A stretch of 64,000 nt of DNA, taken from NCBI RefSeq assembly GCF_002272745.1, contig NZ_NPBD01000014.1:1-64000 (forward strand). Direction: 5' to 3'. Positions 1-9,034 of this stretch are shown here, one piece after another. A program made the translations under genes and the position numbers. Source of the DNA: Terribacillus saccharophilus. Its GTDB lineage: Bacteria > Bacillota > Bacilli > Bacillales > Amphibacillaceae. Numbering within the stretch: the stretch's first letter is position 1; every line of letters starts with the position of its first letter. The notes beneath the pieces were generated by a model. That model was not told the origin of the DNA, did not search any database, and saw only the letters and a list, made by a program, of their open reading frames with translations.

Positions 1-129
1 GAACTTATGCAAATCTTCTTATGAAGATTTACAATATAGTTCGGTTTTTTATATGGCTAAAACACTTTTGTCCCAGCCTCTTTCTTTTTTACTGTATACT
101 TTCGTTTACAAAAGCAAAGGAGGATACAT

Positions 130-572
130 ATGCGTGCGTTCGGTAATAAAGAGCAAGGAAAAAACTATGTAGAGAGACGGGCTGTATACGGGATTCTGCA
201 AGGGGGCATATCCGGAAAAATAGGCGTGATTTGTAAAAGAAACGATCAATTATTTATGTTACCTGGAGGTGGAATAGAGAACGATGAGAATGAATTAGAA
301 TGTCTGGAAAGAGAGGTCATGGAGGAAACTGGCTACACAATAAACGAGCCAGCATTTCTATGTCAAGGAACACAATACTTTAAGTCAGAGATGCTAGTCA
401 CTATATACAAAATATAGGGAGTTTCTACAGCTGTACACTGGGAGTTAAAGAGAAAGAACCAATGGAAGAGGATCATGAATTGATTTGGCTGAATCCTGAA
501 GAAGCAGCAAGCAGATTATTTCATCGGCACCAAGCTTGGGCAGTCCGGCAATATATTGGATTACTAGATTAA
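130..572 (+). pseudogene. Nudix hydrolase, frameshifted
   Basis: The first 95 codons (130-417) hold a complete Nudix box around residues 39-61: G-x5-E-x7-R-E-V-M-E-E-T-G-Y. Nudix enzymes hydrolyse nucleoside diphosphates linked to another group. The frame ends at a TAG at 415, but the next frame stays open to a TAA at 570-572. It continues with a plausible Nudix C-terminus (NIGSFYSCTLGVKEKEP..., ending YIGLLD). Joining the frames near 400-415 gives about 147 residues, normal for small Nudix proteins. The start has a good AAAGGAGG site. Either a real inactivating frameshift or a single sequencing error explains it; substrate unknown. Confidence 0.8.
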
Positions 573-668
573 ATCACGATCAGCTTATATGTGCTTTGGA
601 TTCTAACTTCCCTATAGTATACTTTAGGAAAGTGTTTCCAATTATACATATAGCAAGGGGGAATGGAT

Positions 669-1079
669 TTGTCTGAACAAGAAATGCAGTATACTGCAAA
701 GGATTTGGCTGCTTCATTGGATGTGACAACCTCGACGCTGCGAAGATGGGCGATTGCATTGGAAAGTGCTCATTATCCGTTTCAGCGAAACGAAAAAGGA
801 CAGCGGATATATGCAGAACAGGATATGGCTACATTAGAAGAGTTAAAGAAATTACTTGGAGAAAAAATGACTTTTGCAGATGCTATCCAGCAGCTAACCG
901 GGCATACCAAAACTGAGAAAAAGTCAGAAACAGAGAAATTGAACGTAACTGCGGAGGAAGTGGAGAAGCTTGTCTCACGTGCAGTGAAAAAAGCAGTAAA
1001 GAAAGAACGGGAAAAGCTGTTTAAGCAGATGAAGAAACAGATGAAAAAAGAGCTGGAGAAGTTGAAAGATAAAAATTGA
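669..1079 (+). CDS. MerR-type HTH protein with charged coiled-coil tail
   Basis: The N-terminus (YTAKDLAASLDVTTSTLRRW) is a MerR-like winged helix-turn-helix, followed by a highly charged Lys/Glu-rich helical tail (roughly residues 75-136). This layout resembles Bacillus RacA/DUF3967-type DNA-binding proteins, in which an HTH is joined to a coiled coil, but no orthology is claimed. An ATG at 663 lies only one base after the GGGGG ribosome binding site (657-661). The TTG at 669 is spaced seven bases from it and is the likelier start. Single gene; target unknown. Confidence 0.7.
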   Translation: MSEQEMQYTAKDLAASLDVTTSTLRRWAIALESAHYPFQRNEKGQRIYAEQDMATLEELKKLLGEKMTFADAIQQLTGHTKTEKKSETEKLNVTAEEVEKLVSRAVKKAVKKEREKLFKQMKKQMKKELEKLKDKN

Positions 1080-1223
1080 ATAGGTCACACAGGTGATCTT
1101 TGTTTACCTAAAGAAGATACGCCTCAATCTAAATGATACAAAAATCTGAATTATAAGTCTAGTCTTTTTTTTATATGATGCCAAAATAGAATTGTATTCG
1201 ATTATAGTTTAGGAGGCGTTATT

Positions 1224-1970
1224 GTGAAGCAGAATATTTATGACAATAAGGTGTTTTTTGAGAATTACAAAGCTCTTCGAGAAGATCCAGTGAATTACAA
1301 TGAACTTTTGGAGCAGCCAGAGATAAAACGAATGCTGCCCGACTTAAACGGCAAACATGTATTGGATATCGGCTGTGGCATGGGAGACTTGGCAATGTAT
1401 TGTGCAGAGCAGGGTGCAGCGAGTGTGACTGCTATAGATCCATCCAGCAAAATGCTGCAGGAAGCAAAAACCAGAAATGGTCATCCTTCAATCGAATATG
1501 TTCAAACAGCATTAGAGGATGCAGTGTTGAAAATAGAGAGCTACGATATTGCTGTCAGTTCACTAGTAATGCATTATGTAGCAGACTACGATGCAGTCAT
1601 CCAGTCTATCCATGCTGCTCTAAAAGAAGACGGTATCCTCTTGTTCTCCACCGAGCATCCAATTGTAACTGCCAGAAAAGAAGGCAACAAATGGATTGCA
1701 GATGCAGAAGGGAACCGGATTCATTTCGCAGTGGACAACTATCAGGAACAAGGCAGACGTGAACAGAAATGGTATGTGGATGGCGTCGTTTATTACCATC
1801 GGTCGATTGCTGCGCTATGCAACGGACTTATACGGAATGGTTTCAGTCTCGAGGAAGTAACAGAGCCAATGCCAAATGAAGCGGCAATTGCTCAGCTGCC
1901 ACGGATAGAGCATGAGCTGCGCCGGCCATCATTCATTATTTTGAAAGCGAGAAAAACAGCCCGTCCTTAA
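1224..1970 (+). CDS. Class I SAM-dependent methyltransferase
   Basis: 248 residues with GTG start after TAGGAGGCG. Motif I VLDIGCGMGDLA (about residues 46-57) and the acidic end of beta-2 (TAIDPSSKML) identify a Rossmann-fold methyltransferase of the UbiE/Methyltransf_11 kind. It transfers a methyl group from S-adenosylmethionine to an unidentified small molecule. No partner gene is adjacent on this strand. Its stop codon lies in the loop of a terminator shared with the converging pabB gene. Confidence 0.85.
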   Translation: MKQNIYDNKVFFENYKALREDPVNYNELLEQPEIKRMLPDLNGKHVLDIGCGMGDLAMYCAEQGAASVTAIDPSSKMLQEAKTRNGHPSIEYVQTALEDAVLKIESYDIAVSSLVMHYVADYDAVIQSIHAALKEDGILLFSTEHPIVTARKEGNKWIADAEGNRIHFAVDNYQEQGRREQKWYVDGVVYYHRSIAALCNGLIRNGFSLEEVTEPMPNEAAIAQLPRIEHELRRPSFIILKARKTARP

Positions 1971-1980
1971 TGGACGGGCT
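1958..1980. terminator. Bidirectional terminator with shared stop codon
   Basis: Stem AGCCCGTCC (1958-1966) / GGACGGGCT (1972-1980). The loop holds TTAA (1967-1970), which supplies the TAA stop for both converging genes. Confidence 0.85.
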
Positions 1981-3700
1981 CCATTTCTACCCAGCCTCGA
2001 ACACTGTTGATCAGCCAGATACGAGAGGAAGTTTGGAGGTCAGCTTTCGTCAAGACAGCTTCTTGAATCGTACCTTTTTCCAATAATTCTTCTCGCAATG
2101 TACCTGGCAGAAGACCGCTAGTAACAGGAGGCGTCAACAGTTTGTCATCCTGTTCGATGACAAGATTGCCAATTGTAAATTCGGTCAGCTCGCCAGCCTC
2201 ATTCCAAAGCAGTGTATCAAACACGTCTGACTTTCTTATCTTGTAATCTTCATATACTTTGCGAAAGGTCGTCTTGTGATAATAGTATCGGTTTTTCCTG
2301 TCAATTGGTGTTGCAGCCAAAGCGAAATACTGTATATTTTTTATCAATGCTGGCATTTCACTATAAAAGAGTTCGAGCTGTCCGCTCTGATCAGCTAAAA
2401 GACGTATCCGGTGGGATTGTTCTGGGTGCTCAATTTGTTGTTGATACAGAAGCTTGCGGACAGCCGCTTCTTTAACCGGGATGCTGAAGTAATCTGCAGA
2501 CTGCAGCAGACGGCGTATATGTCTATCCTCCAATAAGAAAACACCACTTGAATACGCGAGCGTTTCCAGCAGCTCGAAATCTGGAAGCTGCTCCTGCAGT
2601 ACAGAGGATTTGGCGATTGCTTCCTCATACTCACCCCCAGCAGTAGAATCCCAAGTGATACCGCCGCCGACACTATAGGTAGCTTGTTTTTCTGCTTTGT
2701 CTACAATTGCAGTACGGATGGGCACATTGAATACAGCTTCACCGCCTGTCTCAATATAGCCAATGGCACCACAGTAGACCTCACGCGGTTCTGGTTCAAG
2801 GGTCGAAATTACTTTCATTGTGCTAGCTTTCGGAGCGCCTGTGATCGATCCGCATGGAAAGAGGGCACGCATGATATCGGTAATCGTTGTGCCCGGCACT
2901 GTTTCTGCTTCTACTGTTGAAGTCATCTGGTAAACTGTCGGGTATTTTTCAATTGTATATAAAGCAGGAACATGCACACTACCAAGCTTGGCAACCCGGC
3001 TGATATCATTGCGCAGTAAATCGACAATCATGACATTCTCGGCACGGTCTTTGACAGAGGCAGCTAGAGTTTCCCGCTGTTCAAGATCCTGGGTGTATGT
3101 AAGTCCACGCTTGATCGTACCTTTCATTGGCTTTGTAATAATACGTTCTCCATCCCAGCGGAAAAATAATTCAGGAGAAGCGGATAGAATTGCAGTATCT
3201 TCCCACGACAAATAGGCAGTATAATCGGCACGCTGCGCTCGCTGCATTTGGCGGAAAAGAGCAGCAGAATCACCAGCAAAGGCTGTGCGCAGACGCATTG
3301 TATAATTCGTCTGATATGTATTGCCAGCAGCAATTTCCTCTTTAATCGTCTGGATGGCTTGATTATATATTGTTTTTGAGATTGCTGGCTGCCAGTTCAG
3401 CTTAATTGGAGCTTCACCAATTGATTCTGGCTGCTCTTTACTAAAGGTCTTGTAAATACCGAATTGCAAAAGGGGCAGTTTTGATCCTTCAGCAGTGACA
3501 TAGCTTGGATCGAATGCTCCAGCAGCTTCATAGGAAAGGTAGCCGGCAGCGTAATATCCCTGTTCTGTATATACTTGCACCTGCTCCAGGCAGGGAATGA
3601 CTTCATCTATTGTGTATGCAGTCAGCAGTGTATGCTGCTCTGTGAAACGTCGATGCTGTGTTTTTCCATTTGCATCAGCAAAATTGAAATAAGCGTACAT
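1967..3700 (-). CDS. pabB: Aminodeoxychorismate synthase component I fused to 4-amino-4-deoxychorismate lyase (PabB-PabC)
   Basis: 577 residues. The first ~370 form a chorismate-binding PabB domain (PCGSITGAPKASTMK, GAIGYIETGG). The last ~200 form a class IV PLP aminotransferase fold with the lyase lysine in YYYHKTTFRK (about residue 474). Together they turn chorismate plus ammonia into 4-aminobenzoate for folate synthesis. The ATG at 3700 follows AAGGAGATATTGT; the 22 upstream residues in the same frame lack a ribosome binding site. The glutamine amidotransferase subunit PabA is not in the window and must be elsewhere. Confidence 0.88.
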   Translation of the reverse strand: MYAYFNFADANGKTQHRRFTEQHTLLTAYTIDEVIPCLEQVQVYTEQGYYAAGYLSYEAAGAFDPSYVTAEGSKLPLLQFGIYKTFSKEQPESIGEAPIKLNWQPAISKTIYNQAIQTIKEEIAAGNTYQTNYTMRLRTAFAGDSAALFRQMQRAQRADYTAYLSWEDTAILSASPELFFRWDGERIITKPMKGTIKRGLTYTQDLEQRETLAASVKDRAENVMIVDLLRNDISRVAKLGSVHVPALYTIEKYPTVYQMTSTVEAETVPGTTITDIMRALFPCGSITGAPKASTMKVISTLEPEPREVYCGAIGYIETGGEAVFNVPIRTAIVDKAEKQATYSVGGGITWDSTAGGEYEEAIAKSSVLQEQLPDFELLETLAYSSGVFLLEDRHIRRLLQSADYFSIPVKEAAVRKLLYQQQIEHPEQSHRIRLLADQSGQLELFYSEMPALIKNIQYFALAATPIDRKNRYYYHKTTFRKVYEDYKIRKSDVFDTLLWNEAGELTEFTIGNLVIEQDDKLLTPPVTSGLLPGTLREELLEKGTIQEAVLTKADLQTSSRIWLINSVRGWVEMEPVH

Positions 3701-3838
3701 ACAATATCTCCTTTCTTGCTCTATTAGTATCTCATATGGTGCACAAGCGGAATAGCTTATCGACATAGAGGAATTATTGAAACTATTTCCACATTATCTC
3801 CGTATTAGTAGGTACAATCTTTTAGGAGGAGTTACAAG

Positions 3839-4021
3839 TTGCGGACGATCCAAGTGTTGAAGGAATTAGGCTTTTGGGTGTTTGCTTGCATCTATTTGAT
3901 CGGGATCAGTCCCAATTTAGACGGCTATGTACTCTGGATACCGGATCTGCTTATCTGTGCGGCTATTGTACTTTCACTGACTGCATACGTACTTCGCTTC
4001 GGGCGGAAGAAAGAGTATTAG
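3839..4021 (+). CDS. Small membrane protein, 60 aa
   Basis: TTG start with a strong TTTAGGAGGAG site. Two hydrophobic segments (about residues 9-24 and 32-52) and a basic C-terminus (RFGRKKEY) suggest a two-helix membrane protein. It is followed 19 bases later by a second small membrane protein, probably co-transcribed. I do not recognise the family. Confidence 0.65.
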   Translation: MRTIQVLKELGFWVFACIYLIGISPNLDGYVLWIPDLLICAAIVLSLTAYVLRFGRKKEY

Positions 4022-4040
4022 TAAGTGGAGGTAACAAGGG

Positions 4041-4223
4041 ATGAAACGATTCGACTATACTGACGTCATTATATTGCTCACCTTCATCGTGTTTATGACT
4101 AGTATAGATTTAAGTCATATGAAATTGTTGGAATGGGGAGTTCTGATCGTATACAGTATATGGGCTTTCTTGATGGGACTTAAGACTATAGACATCTTGA
4201 AACAATCAAGGCCAGAGAACTGA
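4041..4223 (+). CDS. Small membrane protein, 60 aa
   Basis: ATG start after AGTGGAGGTAAC. Two predicted membrane helices (about residues 8-22 and 30-46) with a short polar tail. It lies directly behind another 60-residue two-helix protein, suggesting a small operon. Function unknown. Confidence 0.65.
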   Translation: MKRFDYTDVIILLTFIVFMTSIDLSHMKLLEWGVLIVYSIWAFLMGLKTIDILKQSRPEN

Positions 4224-4280
4224 TAGCCTGCAAGAGCTCTAATCTTAGTTGATCACATTATCTCAGATGGAGGTAAGAGA

Positions 4281-4751
4281 ATGCATATCACATTACATAA
4301 AGCAACAGAGGCAGATGCGGAGCTGATACATGAATACCAGGTCGCAGCTTTTAAGCCGTTACTTAACAAGTATCAGGATATGACTTCAAACCCTGCTAAT
4401 GAGCCGTTATCACGTACAATCGACCGCATTAACAGAACAGACGGAGGATTTTACAGGATACTGACAGAGGGACAATTTACGGGCGCCATTTGCCTTTTTT
4501 CGAAAGAACCTGATGTTTATTGGATCAGTCCGATCTTCATTCATCCTGCCCACCAAGGGAAGGGAATCGCACAGCAGGCCCTTAAGCTGGCAGAAAATAT
4601 GTTTCCGGATGTCAGGATTTGGCGTTTAGCTACCTTGCGGGAAGAAAAGGGCAACTGTCATTTGTATGAAAAAATAGGATATCAACTGACTGGTAAGATA
4701 CAGACGTTGAATGAGCAGGCAACGGTGATCTATTACGAAAAGCGAATATAA
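4281..4751 (+). CDS. GNAT family N-acetyltransferase
   Basis: 156 residues. The acetyl-CoA binding motif A is visible as IHPAHQGKGIAQQAL (about residues 92-106), followed by a motif B like NCHLYEKIGYQLTG. GNAT enzymes move acetyl from acetyl-CoA to an amine; the acceptor here is unknown. ATG with GATGGAGGTAAG upstream. First of three acetyltransferase loci in a row. Confidence 0.85.
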   Translation: MHITLHKATEADAELIHEYQVAAFKPLLNKYQDMTSNPANEPLSRTIDRINRTDGGFYRILTEGQFTGAICLFSKEPDVYWISPIFIHPAHQGKGIAQQALKLAENMFPDVRIWRLATLREEKGNCHLYEKIGYQLTGKIQTLNEQATVIYYEKRI

Positions 4752-4770
4752 AGATATGCGGTGGGTGATT

Positions 4771-5238
4771 ATGCGAAAAGACCTCATGTTTGCTGAAAGG
4801 ATACTGGCTGGTCTTCATCCTGTTGATGAGCATAGCAAAACAGCATTAGCTGATCTTTTTCACGAGGGCTTCAGAGATACGATAGATGAGGAGTATGATA
4901 ACAGAAAGGCTTATACAGGCTGTGATTAATGGAAAGTATGGTCAATTCCTGCCTTCTTGTTCTTATTTCTCTCAAACTCCTAAAAGGTTACGATGGTAAC
5001 GCTCTTCCGTTCTGTTCCTTTGCTTGCTTATGTAGTCACAGCTCCAAGATGGCAGGGAAAGGGGATGGCCACTACTTTAATACAGTCTAGTGAGCAGGCA
5101 TTAATTCGCCAAGGCTACCAAACACTTTACTTGGTAGTGACCAAACAAAATTATCGCGCATGCTCACTTTATCGGAAGTTAGGATTCCGAGAAGTGGGGG
5201 AGAACTGGAATTTGGTGCTAGGAAGGGAGAAACAGTAG
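4771..5238 (+). pseudogene. Decayed GNAT acetyltransferase
   Basis: An intact start (ATG 4771) gives 52 residues, then a stop at 4927. In the next frame the sequence continues as TERLIQAVINGKYGQFLP, typical GNAT N-terminal text, until a stop near 4993. A third frame (4993-5238) carries the acetyl-CoA motif VVTAPRWQGKGMATTLI and the C-terminal YRKLGF motif. At least two frame changes, and probably a small deletion near 4950-4990, break the gene. It ends one base into the start of the next acetyltransferase gene. Confidence 0.8.
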
Positions 5239-5762
5239 TGATTGAAGTAAGATTAATCAAAGAACAGGATGCAGAGTATCTTTTATCTCTGGAACTGCGG
5301 AATATGGAGTTCTTTCAGCTTTATACGGGTAAACGTGATGAACACTTTTATACTTTGGATGGTCAGCGGGAGCGTATTGAAAGGGCTATTGCTTCTGCTG
5401 CTGAGGATACAGGATATTATTTTGTCATTCTTTTGAATGGAAATATTATCGGTATTATCATGCTGTCGGAGGTTGTACGCTGGAATCTTCAGAGCAGCTG
5501 GATCGGCTATTTCCTTGATAAGGAACAGAACGGAAAAGGGTATATGACAGAGGCGGTCCGCCAGGTAGTGGCTATTGCTTTTGATGAATTGGAATTTCAT
5601 CGGTTAGAAGCAGGTGTAATGCCGCATAATATCGGCTCTATCAAGGTGCTGTTAAAGGCAGGCTTCCATAAGGAAGGTATCGCCAAGCAAAATGTCAAAA
5701 TCAACGGAAAGTGGCAGGATCATCAAACTCTTGCTATCATTAACCCTCGGGACCTCATGTAA
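5238..5762 (+). CDS. GNAT acetyltransferase, RimJ/RimL type
   Basis: 174 residues from a GTG at 5238 preceded by GGAAGGGAG. Motif A-like GYFLDKEQNGKGYMTEAVRQVV and the C-terminal HNIGSIKVLLKAGFHKEGIAKQ are typical of the RimJ/RimL branch that acetylates protein N-termini or small amines. The start overlaps the stop of the upstream GNAT remnant, so the two were probably translationally coupled. Acceptor unknown. Confidence 0.85.
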   Translation: MIEVRLIKEQDAEYLLSLELRNMEFFQLYTGKRDEHFYTLDGQRERIERAIASAAEDTGYYFVILLNGNIIGIIMLSEVVRWNLQSSWIGYFLDKEQNGKGYMTEAVRQVVAIAFDELEFHRLEAGVMPHNIGSIKVLLKAGFHKEGIAKQNVKINGKWQDHQTLAIINPRDLM

Positions 5763-5778
5763 AGGAGAGGGTAATAAG

Positions 5779-5970
5779 ATGAGCAAATGGCTGATTATAG
5801 CGGGAGTATTGGTGGAAATTATCGGTATTCTATTGATATTGTTCTGGCAAGTAGATGATATGCTTGCGATTATTACTGGTATAGTAATAATTGTCATAGG
5901 GGTAGTACTTTTCCAAATCGGATATTGGCGTATCATAAGAGCTCGTAAAAGAGGAATGAAAAGAAGATAA
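5779..5970 (+). CDS. Small membrane protein, 63 aa
   Basis: ATG after AAAGGAGAGGG, 16 bases behind the acetyltransferase. Two long hydrophobic segments (about residues 3-22 and 27-48) and a very basic tail (RARKRGMKRR) indicate a two-helix membrane protein with its C-terminus inside. Likely last gene of the preceding operon, since a terminator follows. Family not recognised. Confidence 0.7.
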   Translation: MSKWLIIAGVLVEIIGILLILFWQVDDMLAIITGIVIIVIGVVLFQIGYWRIIRARKRGMKRR

Positions 5971-5973
5971 AGA

Positions 5974-6012
5974 AGCTGGCTGATGGGGAAGCTCAATCAG
6001 CTGGCTTTTTTA
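5974..6012 (+). terminator. Rho-independent terminator
   Basis: Eleven-pair stem AGCTGGCTGAT / ATCAGCTGGCT (two G-U pairs) followed by TTTTTT. Confidence 0.8.
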
Positions 6013-6086
6013 TATAAATTTATGCTAGGTTTGTCTGCTGTTCTGTTATGCTAATTGTTATCCAGTGAAAAGGGGTGTTATCAATA

Positions 6087-6508
6087 ATGAAGAGCAAGTC
6101 ACCTTCTATTGCGAGCTCTCTTATATGCTGCTATATCTTTCTCTCTTGTAATACAGTTGAAGCCTCATCAGACCCCCACTCATCCGTATCTATAACAAAA
6201 GTACAGACATTTTTATTTGCAGTTCAGACCCAGTCTACCAAGAGACTAACGGAAAATATACGACAGAAGATTTCCAAAATGAAATACCAGTTGAGATGCC
6301 AGTAGCTGAAGAATCTTTGCTGAATACCTTTTTTAATAATGACGCGCAAGAAACAATCTCTTCTGAAACAGATCAAATGATTCCACAAATAATTCCCTTT
6401 AAGCAAAAGCCAATAAGCCTTTATCCGCAAAGCTCCTACATTCATTGTTTACTGTCTGCCCATATGAGTGCAGATACCTATGTTAATCAACCTCTCCTAT
6501 TGAGATAG
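6087..6508 (+). pseudogene. Possible frameshifted secreted protein gene
   Basis: The ATG at 6087 follows AAAAGGGGTG and encodes a signal-peptide-like start (MKSKSPSIASSLICCYIFL). After about 35 codons that frame becomes low-quality sequence, while another frame is open from about 6150 to a stop at 6506-6508. It reads like normal protein (VYQETNGKYTTEDFQNEIPV...). A frameshift around 6160-6200 would join them into about 135 residues. I recognise no family; it may also be two unrelated chance frames. Confidence 0.4.
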
Positions 6509-6614
6509 GTCATAAAGTCTATAAAACACCAAATATTTCTCCATCTTGCCGCTTGAGTAGTAAATAATACCTTGGAAATATTTATTTATTAATATTCCAT
6601 TTTTACCAAATCAC

Positions 6615-6641
6615 TTTACAAAACTGGAATATTGTCGATAT
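6615..6641 (+). promoter_or_regulatory. Candidate sigma-D-like promoter for yfmS-yfmT
   Basis: GTCGATAT at 6634-6641 matches seven of eight bases of the B. subtilis sigma-D -10 consensus (GCCGATAT). TTTA lies 15 bases upstream, only a weak match to TAAA. An overlapping sigma-A reading (TTTACA, then TATATA) is also possible. Confidence 0.35.
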
Positions 6642-6682
6642 ATAGTAATAGAGTGAAATTTTATGAATAGGGGCTTGATGTA

Positions 6683-7552
6683 ATGAGTATGCAAGTACAT
6701 GAGCAGACGGAACAGGCATTGCATCCGAAGTTGGACGCCTTTGTAAAGGTAGGACCCTACTTGCAGGATCTAATCAATGAAGATGTCACGATTGGTATCT
6801 ACAACACGGAGAAGTTAATTATTAATTTCCCTGCTAAGACCTTTTCATTGAATGTTACACCCGGAGATCCATTAATGGACGGGGATATCGTAACAGCGGC
6901 TATCCGCCAGAATAAAAATCAGTATGCAGTCGTACCGGAGGAGCTTTTTGGCGTCAGTATTATCGCCCGGGCTATCCCGCTTCACGATGAAGCAGGAAAT
7001 GTAATAGGCGGTGTCGGAGTCGGATTGAGCATTGAAAGTGCGAATCAATTGTCTACTATTGCTTCCAACCTCTCTGACGTTATTGGCGATGTAACTGCAA
7101 CAATCCAGGATATGGCGCAATCTATCTCTGGTTTGGCAGAAGGCATGAATTACATATCTAAAAAAGCTTCAGAGGTAACGGAAAGCGTAGATACGATCGA
7201 GGAAGTATCTAACGTCGTTAAGGGAATAGCGGATCAGAGCAACTTGCTGGGTCTCAATGCTGCTATTGAAGCTGCGCGGGCTGGAGAACAGGGACGCGGA
7301 TTCAGTGTGGTTGCAGATGAAATCCGCAAGATGGCAACTGGATCCAAGGATCAGGTTACCGAGATTCATCAGATTACCGAGAAAATCAAGACTGTCATCG
7401 GTAAGCTGGGCAATTCCATTCAAGAAGCAAATGCAGAATCAGATACACAATCAGCTGCCATCGAAGAGCTGACAGCTACAATGGAAGAGATTAACGCTAA
7501 TGTACAAACTCTAGCAAATCTAGCAAAAGAGAATATCTCAATCAAAGACTAA
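6683..7552 (+). CDS. yfmS: Soluble methyl-accepting chemotaxis-like receptor (YfmS-like)
   Basis: 289 residues with no membrane segment. Residues 1-~115 form a small sensor-like domain. The rest is an MCP signalling coiled coil with the conserved hairpin tip ([18 protein letters not shown], about residues 179-196), where CheA and CheW bind. Length and layout match B. subtilis YfmS, a soluble chemoreceptor. The ligand is not evident. The aldehyde dehydrogenase gene starts 14 bases downstream, an arrangement like B. subtilis yfmS/yfmT, so the receptor may sense a substrate or product of that enzyme or the redox state it creates. Confidence 0.8.
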   Translation: MSMQVHEQTEQALHPKLDAFVKVGPYLQDLINEDVTIGIYNTEKLIINFPAKTFSLNVTPGDPLMDGDIVTAAIRQNKNQYAVVPEELFGVSIIARAIPLHDEAGNVIGGVGVGLSIESANQLSTIASNLSDVIGDVTATIQDMAQSISGLAEGMNYISKKASEVTESVDTIEEVSNVVKGIADQSNLLGLNAAIEAARAGEQGRGFSVVADEIRKMATGSKDQVTEIHQITEKIKTVIGKLGNSIQEANAESDTQSAAIEELTATMEEINANVQTLANLAKENISIKD

Positions 7553-7566
7553 TAGAGGTGACGGAC

Positions 7567-9027
7567 ATGGAAAATTTCAAGCATTTGAACAGTCAGTATA
7601 TTAATGGAGAATGGCGTGAGGGCCAGAGCAGTGTGAACATGGAGAATCGCAATCCATATAACGGTGAGCTAATTGCTACTTATCAAGCTGCAAGCTTAGA
7701 TGATTTGAACGAAGCATATGAAGCATCTGCTCGTGTTCAGAAAGAATGGGCAAAAACAAACCCGGTAGCACAGCGTGCTGTCTTCGAAAAAGCGGTTGCT
7801 TATCTTGAAGCGAATCATGAAGCGTTTGTTGAGACTATCATCGAAGAAATTGGCGGAACAAGACTGAAAGCTGAATTCGAGATCGGTCTCGTTACAAATA
7901 TCATCAAGGAAGCTTCCACATTCCCATTCCGCATGAACGGCCAAATTTTGCCGTCCCCGATTGATGGCAAGGAAAACCGTGTTTATCGTGTGCCGGTTGG
8001 AGTTGTGGGGGTTATCAGCCCATTCAACTTCCCATTCTTCCTATCCATGAAATCTGTTGCTACTGCTTTGGCAGCTGGAAATGGTGTTGTATTGAAACCG
8101 CACGAACATACAGCAATTACTGGTGGTACGATGATTGCGAAGCTATTCGAGGAAGCAGGTCTTCCAAAGGGCTTGCTGAATGTTATCGTGACAGAAATCA
8201 GTGAAATTGGTGATAACTTCGTAGAGCATCCAATTCCGCGTGCTGTTTCCTTCACAGGATCTACTAAAGTCGGTAAACATATCGGAATGGTAGCCGGTAA
8301 GAATTTGAAGGAAGCGCATTTGGAGCTTGGCGGTAACAGTGCATTGGTAGTTTTAGAGGATGCAGATATGGAACTTGCGGTCAGTGCAGCAGTATTCAGC
8401 CGTTTCACGCACCAAGGCCAGATCTGTATGTCTGCCAACCGTCTTATCGTACATGAAGATGTGTATGATGAATTCGTCGAAAAATACTTGGCGAAGGTTT
8501 CCACGCTTACTTGCGGTGACCCGAAAGATCCAAGCACAATCATCGGACCTCTTATTAACGAACAGCAAGTGAAAACGACTGTAGCGTTGATTGAAAAAGG
8601 GATCAAAGAAGGTGCAACTCCGCTCATTAAAGGTAAAGTAGAAGGTAACATTGTCGAGCCAGTAGTATTCGGTGATGTGACACCAGATATGACACTTGCA
8701 AACGAAGAACTGTTTGCCCCAGTTGTTAGCATCCTGAAAGTGAAAAGTGATGCAGAAGTGTTGGCTTATGCAAATAACAGTGATTATGGCTTGAGCGGCG
8801 CAATCCACACAAGAGATGTAGAACGAGGTGCGGAGCTTGCGAAACAAATGGATACTGGTATGATTCACATTAACGATGGTACGATCAATGATGAACCTAC
8901 AGTCGCATTTGGCGGCGTGAAGAATTCCGGCCTTGGCCGCCTGAATGGCGACTGGAGCCTTGATGCATTCACAACGACAAAATGGATCAGCATTCAGCAC
9001 GATCGCAGACAATATCCGTATAGCTAA
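7567..9027 (+). CDS. yfmT: Aldehyde dehydrogenase, vanillin/benzaldehyde type (YfmT-like)
   Basis: 486 residues. NAD(P)-dependent aldehyde dehydrogenase with the general base Glu in HLELGGNSA (about 254), the catalytic Cys in GQICMSANR (about 287) and the SFTGSTKVG cofactor loop. B. subtilis YfmT oxidises vanillin and related aromatic aldehydes to acids; that specificity is inferred here from similarity and from the yfmS neighbour. The ATG at 7567 is spaced six bases from AGAGGTG; an upstream GTG at 7558 overlaps that site and is unlikely. Confidence 0.85.
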   Translation: MENFKHLNSQYINGEWREGQSSVNMENRNPYNGELIATYQAASLDDLNEAYEASARVQKEWAKTNPVAQRAVFEKAVAYLEANHEAFVETIIEEIGGTRLKAEFEIGLVTNIIKEASTFPFRMNGQILPSPIDGKENRVYRVPVGVVGVISPFNFPFFLSMKSVATALAAGNGVVLKPHEHTAITGGTMIAKLFEEAGLPKGLLNVIVTEISEIGDNFVEHPIPRAVSFTGSTKVGKHIGMVAGKNLKEAHLELGGNSALVVLEDADMELAVSAAVFSRFTHQGQICMSANRLIVHEDVYDEFVEKYLAKVSTLTCGDPKDPSTIIGPLINEQQVKTTVALIEKGIKEGATPLIKGKVEGNIVEPVVFGDVTPDMTLANEELFAPVVSILKVKSDAEVLAYANNSDYGLSGAIHTRDVERGAELAKQMDTGMIHINDGTINDEPTVAFGGVKNSGLGRLNGDWSLDAFTTTKWISIQHDRRQYPYS

Positions 9028-9034
9028 AGAGAAG

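Noticed and set aside
1084..1110. Possible terminator after the MerR-type gene
   Set aside because: Only a weak five-to-seven-pair stem and no proper T tract.
7983..8732. 249-codon minus-strand frame
   Set aside because: Mirror frame of the dehydrogenase codons; Ser/Thr-rich without domain motifs.
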